From Myroides odoratus (lineage in GTDB: Bacteria > Bacteroidota > Bacteroidia > Flavobacteriales > Flavobacteriaceae): a stretch of 64,000 bases of DNA. The position numbers were made by a program, and so were the translations under genes. Location: contig NZ_LROZ01000002.1 of the NCBI RefSeq assembly GCF_001549985.1, positions 231,695 through 295,694 on the forward strand, read 5' to 3'. How positions within the stretch are numbered: position 1 is the first letter of the stretch; each line of letters starts with the position of its first letter. Shown in pieces: positions 55,318 through 63,373 of this stretch. The notes under the pieces are model-generated. The model worked only from the letters and a program-made list of their open reading frames with translations. It was not told the DNA's origin and did not search any database.

Positions 55318-56749
55318 TTGTCTGTTTTGTTTCTGTTGAAAAATAATTCTGATATACCTTCATCAGTCCTTCAAAAAACAAGGTTCCAGTATATTCATAA
55401 CCTTTAATTGTATAATGTACTAAATCTTTAGACAACATTTGTTCCTCAATTAAATAAGGCAAGCCCAAGGTTCCTCCTAAATTATAATACATATCCCAAA
55501 TGGCATATTTTTGATCCACCCCATTGATGATAATTTCATTGGCTAAGGTACTCGCTACCGTATTGGGATTTCCCTTTGAAAAATAACTAGGTGGTGGCGA
55601 CGTAACTAAAATGGAAGTCTCCGGGTTTTTGCTTTTCACTTCTTTTAAAAAGCGATTAATTTCCGCTTTGAAACTCTCGCCATCTATTTTATCAAAGGCC
55701 TCATTCGTTCCCAGTGAAATGATAATTAAATCCGCTTCTAATCCCTCTAATTGATCGAAGAATAAAGGATATTTATTATAATCCGAATAACGCGCTCCAT
55801 TTACGCCAATTGTGTGGTACACAATCCCAGCTTGATCATTTTCTAATACAATTCCATTTAAATCATTGGATTCATTCTTCGCCTCGCTATAAAGGTAAAA
55901 CTGAGCAGTAGCATTGGGAAAATCAAAGGCAAAACAAGTTTTTTGTTTACTGTAATGCACGGGTTGAAAAACAGAAGTAGCAATTTGTGGTCGCTCTACC
56001 TCTTTGGTAGGAATCACTAAAGTTTTACCCGCTTGAATGTTTGCCGATTTCAATTTGTTCAACTGCTTCAACTGGGCAACAGTAGTGTTGTATTTCTTCG
56101 CAATACCCGATAGTGATTCTCCAGATTTAATTTTATGTGTACTCGTTTTGGTTTTAGTTGTAGGCGTAAAATTCACTTCTCGATCGGTTATTCCCACGCG
56201 ATAAGTCAATTCATTATTTGGTGTAAAGAGTTTTACTTTGGTGAAAGCAAATTTACTCTCTCTCAAATCTACTTTGATAACTGCATCTTTTGCAGCAGAA
56301 GATAAAGCAATTCCACTCAACCCCACTTTCGCACCATTAACAGGATAGATATTTCGTCTATTTTCCCATTCCGAATTACTCGAATAGCGCACAAAATTAT
56401 TGCTATTGGTACGCGCTAATTGGTATGGAAATGTAAATCCTAATCCCCCATTTCCGAACTGTTCTTGAATTAAACTACGCACTCTACCACTAAAAAAATC
56501 AGCTTGAATATGAGAATCCCCGATGTGAACAATATTCACTTTTTTTCTCTTCCCCTCGCTTAATTCTTTCAAGCTTGTGAAAAAGTGCTTCAATTGCTCC
56601 GGGTAATAAATTATATTCTTATAAGGCTCATTTAATGTATCTTGTACACTAGCTGCATCAAAATTCGCTTGATTTTGGGGTTGTTCTTGTGCCCAAATGC
56701 TTGTACTTACCAGCAGCAAAGCAACCACTATTTTACTCCATTTCATCAT
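55304..56749 (-). CDS. Exported SGNH hydrolase with an internal LysM domain
   Basis: A 481-residue exported protein, signal peptide (M)MKWSKIVVALLLVSTSIWAQ; start at 56749 or the second Met (56746). SGNH block I VHIGDSHIQ (residues 77-80), block III IIISLGTNEAFD, block V DLVHYT. Between blocks I and III, at about residues 205-250, a complete LysM module is inserted (HKIKSGESLSGIAKKYNTTV). LysM binds peptidoglycan or chitin-like glycans, which hints that the acylated polymer is cell-wall related. It overlaps the upstream SGNH gene by 17 bases. Confidence 0.88.
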   Translation of the reverse strand: MMKWSKIVVALLLVSTSIWAQEQPQNQANFDAASVQDTLNEPYKNIIYYPEQLKHFFTSLKELSEGKRKKVNIVHIGDSHIQADFFSGRVRSLIQEQFGNGGLGFTFPYQLARTNSNNFVRYSSNSEWENRRNIYPVNGAKVGLSGIALSSAAKDAVIKVDLRESKFAFTKVKLFTPNNELTYRVGITDREVNFTPTTKTKTSTHKIKSGESLSGIAKKYNTTVAQLKQLNKLKSANIQAGKTLVIPTKEVERPQIATSVFQPVHYSKQKTCFAFDFPNATAQFYLYSEAKNESNDLNGIVLENDQAGIVYHTIGVNGARYSDYNKYPLFFDQLEGLEADLIIISLGTNEAFDKIDGESFKAEINRFLKEVKSKNPETSILVTSPPPSYFSKGNPNTVASTLANEIIINGVDQKYAIWDMYYNLGGTLGLPYLIEEQMLSKDLVHYTIKGYEYTGTLFFEGLMKVYQNYFSTETKQTNESI

Positions 56750-58238
56750 TGGACACCGTATCTATTTCTTTTTGAACTTTCTTTTTTTGCAAAGAATCTT
56801 CTTTTTCTTTGACTCTTCCTCCTTGCATAGACGCTCCACCTTTTTCTTTTTTATAAGCAGCATAACCTTCTTCTAGTTGTTTAAAAATTAACGCAGATAC
56901 CGCTTGTGCACCTCTAAAATTAAAGTGCGTATAATCTTTATTTGCTTTGGCAGGCGATTCTTCTACCCATTGAACCATAGAACCTTTTCCGCCCATGGCT
57001 TCGTATAAGTTAAAGAATCCTGTTTTGGACTCCATTGCATACTTGCGCTGTGCACGCATCAATGGCGTTACCGCTGAATCGGTTTCCATAGTTAAATTAT
57101 ACTTCGTCGCTTTATCCGCTGTAGAAATAACCAAAATCGAAGCCTTAGGAAAACACTGTCTTAAATGACTAACGACTTTATTCATCTGTTTGGTATACCA
57201 ACTGTAATTATAAGAACCATAATTCAATACATTGGTTCCATAATGCAAGATAATCAAACTGTAATCCAATTCTTTTTGGAATTTTTGCATCACGGATACA
57301 TTGAATAAAGACAAAGGCAATCCAGAGTTTCCACGGCTTGAGAAATTATCTACTTGAACTCCAGTTGGGCTACTCACATCTATTCCGTACAACGGGATTG
57401 AATCTGCATGAAGAAATTGCAATTTCAGTTGTTTGACGGAACCACCTGTCAATTTTAATTTATTCAAGGCTGTAACTGCCTGCAACGATTTTCTAAGGGT
57501 ATCTTTTTGCATAATCACTTCAACGCTACCCTGGGTATTTGCTGATCGACCATAGTACAAGGTTGGATTATTCAAGGTAGTCATATTTCGAATATTCCCT
57601 GCTTGATAACTTACCCATGTTGGTTTTATCGTATCTTTTATGAAAAACACTTGTCCGCCAATTCCAAAAGGTTTACGCGGATTTTTTACATTCAAATACG
57701 ATTGTACTTTCCAGTTTGGGGAATATTTGTGCGTTACTGACCCTCTAGATTGAGCAGATTCAGAGGTGATTTGTATAAAACCAACCCCAGAACCTCCATA
57801 TTTATCTTGGTAATTCTTTCTCAAATCTTGTACAATCATATCTCCATCTGTCATCGAATCTCCATAATAAGCGATACGCGCACGTCCTTGATTTTGATTT
57901 TCTACTTCGTACAAACGACTAAAGAAATAATCTAAAAATACCATGCCTTTGAAACTTGCTTCGCCTTCATTCGAAATCAAATCTTCTTCTTGGATAACCA
58001 ATACAGCTCCTTCTTCTTGATCAGCATCAATGACTGCTGTTGTTTTATCTCCTTTTTCTGCTATTTTTTCTTCCTCAATTGCTTCCAGCAACAAGCTGTC
58101 AATGACAACATTTGCTGTTTTGGGTTTTTCTTCTGAAAAAATCTTTTGAGGCAAATTTGCTTTAAAGAATAAAAAAAAGCCACTAGCCAATATAACAATG
58201 GCTAATGACTGTATCATGTATGATTTTACTACTTTCAC
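56733..58238 (-). CDS. Membrane-anchored SGNH/GDSL hydrolase
   Basis: A 501-residue protein with one N-terminal membrane anchor (SYMIQSLAIVILASGFFLFF) and an SGNH domain: block I IAYYGDSMTDGD near residue 125, block III ILHYGTNVLNYG, block V DYTHFNFRG. The family acts as O-acyl esterases or transferases. The C-terminus is lysine/glutamate-rich and probably disordered. The gene lies 11 bases after argS and overlaps the LysM-SGNH gene, so all three acylation genes are translationally coupled. Confidence 0.88.
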   Translation of the reverse strand: MKVVKSYMIQSLAIVILASGFFLFFKANLPQKIFSEEKPKTANVVIDSLLLEAIEEEKIAEKGDKTTAVIDADQEEGAVLVIQEEDLISNEGEASFKGMVFLDYFFSRLYEVENQNQGRARIAYYGDSMTDGDMIVQDLRKNYQDKYGGSGVGFIQITSESAQSRGSVTHKYSPNWKVQSYLNVKNPRKPFGIGGQVFFIKDTIKPTWVSYQAGNIRNMTTLNNPTLYYGRSANTQGSVEVIMQKDTLRKSLQAVTALNKLKLTGGSVKQLKLQFLHADSIPLYGIDVSSPTGVQVDNFSSRGNSGLPLSLFNVSVMQKFQKELDYSLIILHYGTNVLNYGSYNYSWYTKQMNKVVSHLRQCFPKASILVISTADKATKYNLTMETDSAVTPLMRAQRKYAMESKTGFFNLYEAMGGKGSMVQWVEESPAKANKDYTHFNFRGAQAVSALIFKQLEEGYAAYKKEKGGASMQGGRVKEKEDSLQKKKVQKEIDTVSNDEME

Positions 58239-58249
58239 AAAGAACTAAA

Positions 58250-60028
58250 TTACATGCGATTTGGCACCGCAATCCCCAATAAAGAGAATGCGTCTTGGAT
58301 CACCAAACCAACTTTTTGAGATAATTGTACTCTAAACGTTTTCAACGTTAGGTCTTCTTCTCCAAGAATAGAAACCGATTGGTAGAAAGAATTATATTCT
58401 TTTACCAAGTCATAAACATAGTTCGCTACTAATGCTGGACTATGAGATTTTGCTGCATTTTGAATGACTTCAGGGAAATCTTCTAATAATTTAATAATTT
58501 CCTTTTCTTTTGGATCTAATACAATCGACGTAGCAACAGCAGTAAGATCGAAATCCGCTCTGCGTAAAATCGATTGAATACGCGCATACGTATATTGGAT
58601 AAACGGTCCTGTATTTCCAGCAAAATCAACAGATTCTTCTGGGTTAAACAAGATGCGTTTCTTCGGATCGACTTTTAAAATATAATATTTAAGCGCTCCT
58701 AAACCAATGGTTTTATATAGCGTTTCTTTTTCTTCTTCTGAGTATCCTTCTAGTTTGCCTAAATCTTCTGAAATGGTACGTGCCGTATTAGTCATTTCTT
58801 CCATTAGTTCATCTGCATCAACAACAGTCCCTTCTCTACTCTTCATTTTCCCTGAAGGTAAATCCACCATCCCATAAGACAAATGATATAAACTATCCGC
58901 CCAATCAAAACCTAAGCGTTTTAAGATTAAGAACAACACCTTAAAGTGGTAATCTTGCTCATTTCCAACGGTATATACCATTCCTCCGATATCTGGAAAA
59001 TCTTTTACACGTTGAATCGCTGTTCCAATATCTTGCGTCATATAAACAGATGTACCATCTCCACGAAGTACTAATTTCTCATCTAATCCTTCATCTGTTA
59101 GGTCAATCCAAACCGAATTATCTTCTTTTTTGAAGAACACTCCACGTGCTAATCCGTCCTCAACTACATCTTTTCCTAATAAATAAGTATTGCTTTCGTA
59201 ATAATTCTTATCGAAATCAATTCCTAAGTTCGCATAAGAAACCGCAAAACCATCATACACCCATTGGTTCATTTTTTTCCATAAGGCAATCACTTCTGGT
59301 TTTCCTGCTTCCCAATCCAACAGCATTTGTTTGGCTTCTTTGATGATAGGGGCTTCGGCTTTCGCTTGATCCTCTGTCATCCCATTCGCCATCAACTCTT
59401 TGATTTGACTCTTATATTCGATATCGAATTTCACGTAGTAATTTCCGACTAATTTATCTCCTTTTAATCCAGTCGATTCAGGTGTTTCTCCTTGACCGAA
59501 TTTCTCCCAAGCCAGCATGGACTTGCAAATGTGGATTCCTCTATCGTTGATAATTTGTGTTTTATACACCTTCTTTCCTGAGGCCTTTAAAATTTCAGCC
59601 ACAGCAAAACCCAATAAATTATTTCGAACGTGTCCTAAGTGTAAGGGTTTATTTGTATTGGGTGACGAATATTCAACCAATACCGCTTTGTCCTCTGCTT
59701 CTGGTGTTTGGTATCCAAAATGTGCTTCTCCATACATTGAAGTGAAAGAAGATAAGTAATACGCATCAGAAACAACTAAATTTAAAAATCCTTTTACGAC
59801 ATTAAACCGTTCTATTTCAGCCGTATTTTCAACTAAATATGCACCAATTTTGGTCCCTATTTCTATAGGATTCCCTTTGATCTGTTTCAAAAATGGAAAA
59901 ATAACAACTGTAATATCTCCTTCAAATTCTTTTCGAGTCACTTGATATTCTACTTTATCAAGTACTACATCATACAGCTCTTGGGCTGCTTTTATAATCT
60001 GAGGAGTTAAAATCTGATTCAACATCAT
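58250..60028 (-). CDS. argS: Arginyl-tRNA synthetase
   Basis: A 592-residue class I synthetase attaching arginine to tRNA(Arg). Seen: the HIGH-type motif NKPLHLGHVRNN, the KMSKS-like PSGKMKSREGTVVD, GNTGPFIQYTYARIQSILRR and the N-terminal Add-1 domain. The reading frame begins at TTG 60034, but ATG codons at 60028 and 60025 are more likely starts; I use 60028. It is followed after 11 bases by the SGNH/MBOAT genes, so they probably share its transcript. Confidence 0.96.
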   Translation of the reverse strand: MMLNQILTPQIIKAAQELYDVVLDKVEYQVTRKEFEGDITVVIFPFLKQIKGNPIEIGTKIGAYLVENTAEIERFNVVKGFLNLVVSDAYYLSSFTSMYGEAHFGYQTPEAEDKAVLVEYSSPNTNKPLHLGHVRNNLLGFAVAEILKASGKKVYKTQIINDRGIHICKSMLAWEKFGQGETPESTGLKGDKLVGNYYVKFDIEYKSQIKELMANGMTEDQAKAEAPIIKEAKQMLLDWEAGKPEVIALWKKMNQWVYDGFAVSYANLGIDFDKNYYESNTYLLGKDVVEDGLARGVFFKKEDNSVWIDLTDEGLDEKLVLRGDGTSVYMTQDIGTAIQRVKDFPDIGGMVYTVGNEQDYHFKVLFLILKRLGFDWADSLYHLSYGMVDLPSGKMKSREGTVVDADELMEEMTNTARTISEDLGKLEGYSEEEKETLYKTIGLGALKYYILKVDPKKRILFNPEESVDFAGNTGPFIQYTYARIQSILRRADFDLTAVATSIVLDPKEKEIIKLLEDFPEVIQNAAKSHSPALVANYVYDLVKEYNSFYQSVSILGEEDLTLKTFRVQLSQKVGLVIQDAFSLLGIAVPNRM

Positions 60029-60045
60029 TAACAAAATTTAATAGG

Positions 60046-60053
60046 CAAAGATA
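60046..60053 (-). promoter_or_regulatory. Candidate -7 element of argS
   Basis: On the minus strand TATCTTTG matches TAnnTTTG, 17 bases before the ATG at 60028; this spacing also supports that start. Confidence 0.4.
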
Positions 60054-60381
60054 ATTCTTATTTCATCAGGATTAAAATAGATAAAAGGAAAAATTTTACA
60101 CCTAATAGAATTGTTTTTCTATTTTCAGCGCCTGATTCAACATAAATTTACAAACTAGCGTTCCCTTTTTTTACTTTATGATAAGGAAATACTACCCTAA
60201 AAAAGATTTTTAACAAAACAACCACAGTTGTTTTTACGAAAGAATTCTCTACAAATAAAACACTTCAAGTTGTATTCGTCTACCCTGTATAAGGATTATA
60301 CATCTTGTACACGTTGACATACAAAAGGCAACAATCAAAAAAAGCGGATATACTTTCTTTATGGTTGACGATACTACCTAA

Positions 60382-60413
60382 AAAAGAGGGTAACCTTTTG
60401 GTTCCCCTCTTTT
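60382..60413 (-). terminator. Intrinsic terminator of the secreted-protein cluster
   Basis: AAAGAGGG pairs with CCCTCTTT, extended by AACC/GGTT with a bulge; minus-strand reading ends in a T-run. Confidence 0.8.
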
Positions 60414-60489
60414 GTAAACCACCAATACATTGTTGATGTTATTAGATTAATACATGTTTAAACACTATAGGCCAAACCTTAGTTTAAAT

Positions 60490-61026
60490 TTACTTCCAAT
60501 AGTTCCATAATACACCATCAAAAACCGCCAAGGCTTTTCTATTGCTATCATAACACATCATCCCTGGATAAGGGCTCTTCACTGTTAGATGCGGATTCAT
60601 TATTTTGGGTAAAACCAAGGCTTTCGTAGATCCTTCTAAGACCACAATACCATCAACTGCTCCATCTACAAAACTTGATCCATTATACACCTTGGTTGTA
60701 TGAGAACCTATAATAGTTTGTTTATTCGGTAATGTTATCGTACTATTATATGCTACAATTCTGCTAGCATTACCTACACTGGACAAATCAACCCAACTAT
60801 TATTTTGAAACATCCTCACTTTACGTTGCATTTTATCATACAAAAATGTTCCATTGGCTGGGGTTAGTGGTAGATTTTCTACAGCTGGTAAAATAATACC
60901 TTTTGCTGTACCTGATGGAAACTCTAATACAACACTACTTGTAGATGGATTTTTCCCTTCTATAACTGTTTGTGCTATTGTTACCATAGGCAACAATAAA
61001 AATGCTAAAAAAATATTTTTACTCAT
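60490..61026 (-). CDS. Secreted protein with fibre-tip-like motif
   Basis: A 178-residue exported protein: signal MSKNIFLAFLLLPMVTIAQ, then Ser/Thr/Asn-rich beta-like sequence. Two copies of a short motif occur: GTFLYDKMQRKVRMFQNNSW and GMMCYDSNRKALAVFDGVLW, similar to segments in the neighbouring secreted proteins. No enzymatic domain. It starts 14 bases after the next gene upstream, so the two are one operon. Probable surface structural protein or adhesin part. Confidence 0.65.
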   Translation of the reverse strand: MSKNIFLAFLLLPMVTIAQTVIEGKNPSTSSVVLEFPSGTAKGIILPAVENLPLTPANGTFLYDKMQRKVRMFQNNSWVDLSSVGNASRIVAYNSTITLPNKQTIIGSHTTKVYNGSSFVDGAVDGIVVLEGSTKALVLPKIMNPHLTVKSPYPGMMCYDSNRKALAVFDGVLWNYWK

Positions 61027-61040
61027 TGTTCATCCTTTAT

Positions 61041-61928
61041 TTATTGCCCACAATCTAGTTCAATGCATTTCCAAGTACTTCCATTAAATAATTTTACGCA
61101 GGCAGCAGAAATATCATAAACCAACATTCCTTCTACTAGTCCTCCAAATGGAATATCATTAGTCGTTCTAACCCGTGTAATCACAAAACCTTTATTTCTA
61201 GATTCCATGGCTATAAATCCATTGGGAATAGTGTAAGGCCAGCTTACCCTATACGCATTAGAAAGCTCCGAAATTCCAGTCTGGGTAAAACTAGTAGCTG
61301 TTGCCCAGTTTGGAACATTGGTAGAAGAACAAGGAGCAATAACAGACTCTCCACATAACATGATAGCTGCCCCATTCCATTTCCCAACTCCAGATACGGT
61401 AAGCTGTGTATAAGGTTGAGGACTGCTTAACATAAAATACCCACCTCCAAGATAAGTATACAGAGAAGTTCCCGACCCGGAATATATCACATTCCCTGAT
61501 ATAGTTGTGAAACAATTCACAGTAGAACTAATAGAAACATTCCCTCCATTGGAGGTAAAAGTAAATGTCTCATTTTTGATAGCAGGTATAAGCCCCTCCC
61601 AACCCGCTTCAGATACTGCTACAACTACATTATTTACAGGCTTATCAAAATTTAAAATCAAACTAAATGGTCGATGAGGAGGACCAGGCAATCCTCCTAA
61701 ATGCGCTGTCCAAGGCACGGTATAAATATCTCCACATGAAGGAGTTGCTTTACCTTGGAGCTCCCATACACTTCCTGTTGAACTAGTATTAATTTGAACC
61801 CCATTAAGGTTTAATGTACCATTTGATGGTATAGCTATCATATTTAAACACTCTTGCGCCTGACTCGAATGCGTCATAACGATCCCAAAGAGCAACATCA
61901 CTATGATAGCGCTTATATAATTTTTCAT
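61041..61928 (-). CDS. Secreted cysteine-containing protein with fibre-tip-like motif
   Basis: A 295-residue exported protein with signal MKNYISAIIVMLLFGIVMTH. It carries several cysteines (QECLNM, PSCGDIY, MLCGES, APCSS, AACVK, WKCIELDCGQ), suggesting disulfides outside the cytosol. The C-terminus GMLVYDISAACVKLFNGSTW repeats the motif seen in the 60490-61026 protein. The middle is a beta-like domain without recognised family. No T9SS sorting domain is seen. Confidence 0.65.
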   Translation of the reverse strand: MKNYISAIIVMLLFGIVMTHSSQAQECLNMIAIPSNGTLNLNGVQINTSSTGSVWELQGKATPSCGDIYTVPWTAHLGGLPGPPHRPFSLILNFDKPVNNVVVAVSEAGWEGLIPAIKNETFTFTSNGGNVSISSTVNCFTTISGNVIYSGSGTSLYTYLGGGYFMLSSPQPYTQLTVSGVGKWNGAAIMLCGESVIAPCSSTNVPNWATATSFTQTGISELSNAYRVSWPYTIPNGFIAMESRNKGFVITRVRTTNDIPFGGLVEGMLVYDISAACVKLFNGSTWKCIELDCGQ

Positions 61929-62437
61929 TTTTCACTTCTTTTTATTTAGTTCAGGCTTAGATTTATTTGATCTCATATAAACTCAGCCAATGAGGTTGCT
62001 TCAAACCAAAATCGATTATTTAGTTGGAGTTTCATTATTATTCCCTCTTTGAGCAGCTGTTCTGTCTTCTCTTTCTTTTGTAATCATTTAAATTTCAAGA
62101 GTATTTGACTACTTTTTTAAACCTCTTATGAAAAGATTTACTAGCAACTACCCTGACTTGAAAACAAAAAATAGGCATCAAAAAAAATTTACCTTTTATT
62201 TAAAAAGAGAAAAAGCAATTTCACACAAAATTTCATCGTTCCCTTTAAAACACAGAAAAACACTAGAATTACCCTTTAAAAAAGCATGTCAATTTCATTC
62301 TGTTTTCATTCTGTTTTCATTCTGTTTTCATTCAGTTGCCCCATATCTAACAAGTAGATATAGCGTCATTATAAGACACCAATCTTGATCCATTTGAACG
62401 TGCATCAAGATTAGTTATACTATATAAGATAAAACTC
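61929..62437. other. Gene-free region within the secreted-protein cluster
   Basis: 509 bases separating two sub-operons. It holds the promoter region of the 61041 gene, the 11-bp tandem repeat (62293-62336) and a diverged inverted repeat AATCTTGAT / ATCAAGATT (62381-62413) past the coiled-coil protein stop, without a T-run. An 86-codon plus-strand frame here (62128-62388) is composed of low-complexity sequence and I do not call it. Confidence 0.5.
62293..62336. repeat. Tandem 11-bp repeat TTTCATTCTGT (4 units)
   Basis: Four consecutive units, the first three identical and the last with one change (TTTCATTCAGT). Confidence 0.9.
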
Positions 62438-63325
62438 TTATTTTTTTATTGACTCTAGTTTTTTCAATCTTTCTTTCGTTTCATTCATTTCTGTCTTTAA
62501 AAACACTATTTCAATTCGCTGCTGTTCTAGTTCTTCTTTCTGCTCAATTGCATGCAAATACAATTCTTCTATTTTTTCTAAACTTTGAATTGCTAAAGCT
62601 GTCATATCAAAAGTATATCCCTCCATACTTTTCGTTAAATCTCCAATGGATGTCACTCCAGGTAAGTGATTATTTTTCTTAACGAAATCCTTTACATAAT
62701 CCAAAGACTTAAATTCGTACGCTTCATTAATGGTTGAACTACCATTAAAATATTTTTCAAATACATAATCCGCATACATACTATTGGTTGTATAGTATTT
62801 ACCCGTTGTAGATACATCTCCTTCAATATGTAGCTTAGGTTGAATATTAGTTGACCCAATTACTATAGGTAGAATCGTAGTTGCTCCAATGGCAACACTT
62901 CCCATTTGATAAATATTCTCCGTATTCAAAGTAGCTGAAGTTGTCGTTCCTTGTTTATTCCAAGGACCACCAGTATCACTTGCTATAACATCTTCCTGAC
63001 TTAGTAGCTTCACCCACTTCCCCCCTGTAGCGTTCCAGTAGTAGTAACCTATAGTTACTTCATTGGGCGTTACTCCTGCATTGGCTGTATTAAATACAGT
63101 CAATGCGTGTGCTGGTGATACTATAGTAGTTCTATCATCCAAACCGGTTAAAGCTACACGAGGAAATAAAACTCCTTTTTTATCATGTTCTACTTCTAGT
63201 ACCGCTGAAGAATGCATCGTCATTGGATTCTTTCCTATTTTTTGAGTGGCTATTTGCGCCTGAGCGAAGTATGTCGTCCCTAATCCGAATAATAGTATCG
63301 CTATTATTTTTTTCACTTCTTTATT
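62438..63325 (-). CDS. Secreted tail-fibre-like protein with C-terminal coiled coil
   Basis: A 295-residue protein from MNKEVKKIIAILLFGLGTTY (63325); the frame opens eight codons earlier. Signal peptide, a beta-like region (AVLEVEHDKKGVLFPRVALT; GYYYWNATGGKWVKL), an HIEGDVSTTGKYY segment and the phrase KNNHLPGVTSIGDL typical of flavobacterial intramolecular-chaperone/tail-fibre-like proteins, then a C-terminal coiled coil (EKIEELYLHAIEQKEELEQQ and following). Probably a trimeric surface fibre. It lies 48 bases after the repeat protein. Confidence 0.7.
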   Translation of the reverse strand, partial: NKEVKKIIAILLFGLGTTYFAQAQIATQKIGKNPMTMHSSAVLEVEHDKKGVLFPRVALTGLDDRTTIVSPAHALTVFNTANAGVTPNEVTIGYYYWNATGGKWVKLLSQEDVIASDTGGPWNKQGTTTSATLNTENIYQMGSVAIGATTILPIVIGSTNIQPKLHIEGDVSTTGKYYTTNSMYADYVFEKYFNGSSTINEAYEFKSLDYVKDFVKKNNHLPGVTSIGDLTKSMEGYTFDMTALAIQSLEKIEELYLHAIEQKEELEQQRIEIVFLKTEMNETKERLKKLESIKK

Positions 63326-63373
63326 CATAACTTTTAATTTTTCACACAACCTTTATAAAACTTCAAAAAAATC

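Larger units (their letters stand above)
60035..60489. other. Gene-free region upstream of argS
   Basis: 455 bases. Near argS it holds the TATCTTTG element; near 60291 a short perfect inverted repeat GTATAAGGATTATAC; at the far end the terminator of the secreted-protein cluster (60382-60413). No gene seen. Confidence 0.5.

Noticed and set aside
62128..62388. 86-codon plus-strand frame in the secreted-protein cluster
   Set aside because: Its C-terminal half is the translated 11-bp repeat (HSVFILFSFCFHSV) and the rest is Lys/Phe-rich low complexity; no homology recognised and no promoter seen.
62381..62413. Intrinsic terminator after the coiled-coil fibre protein
   Set aside because: The hairpin has mismatches and is not followed by a T-run on the minus strand.
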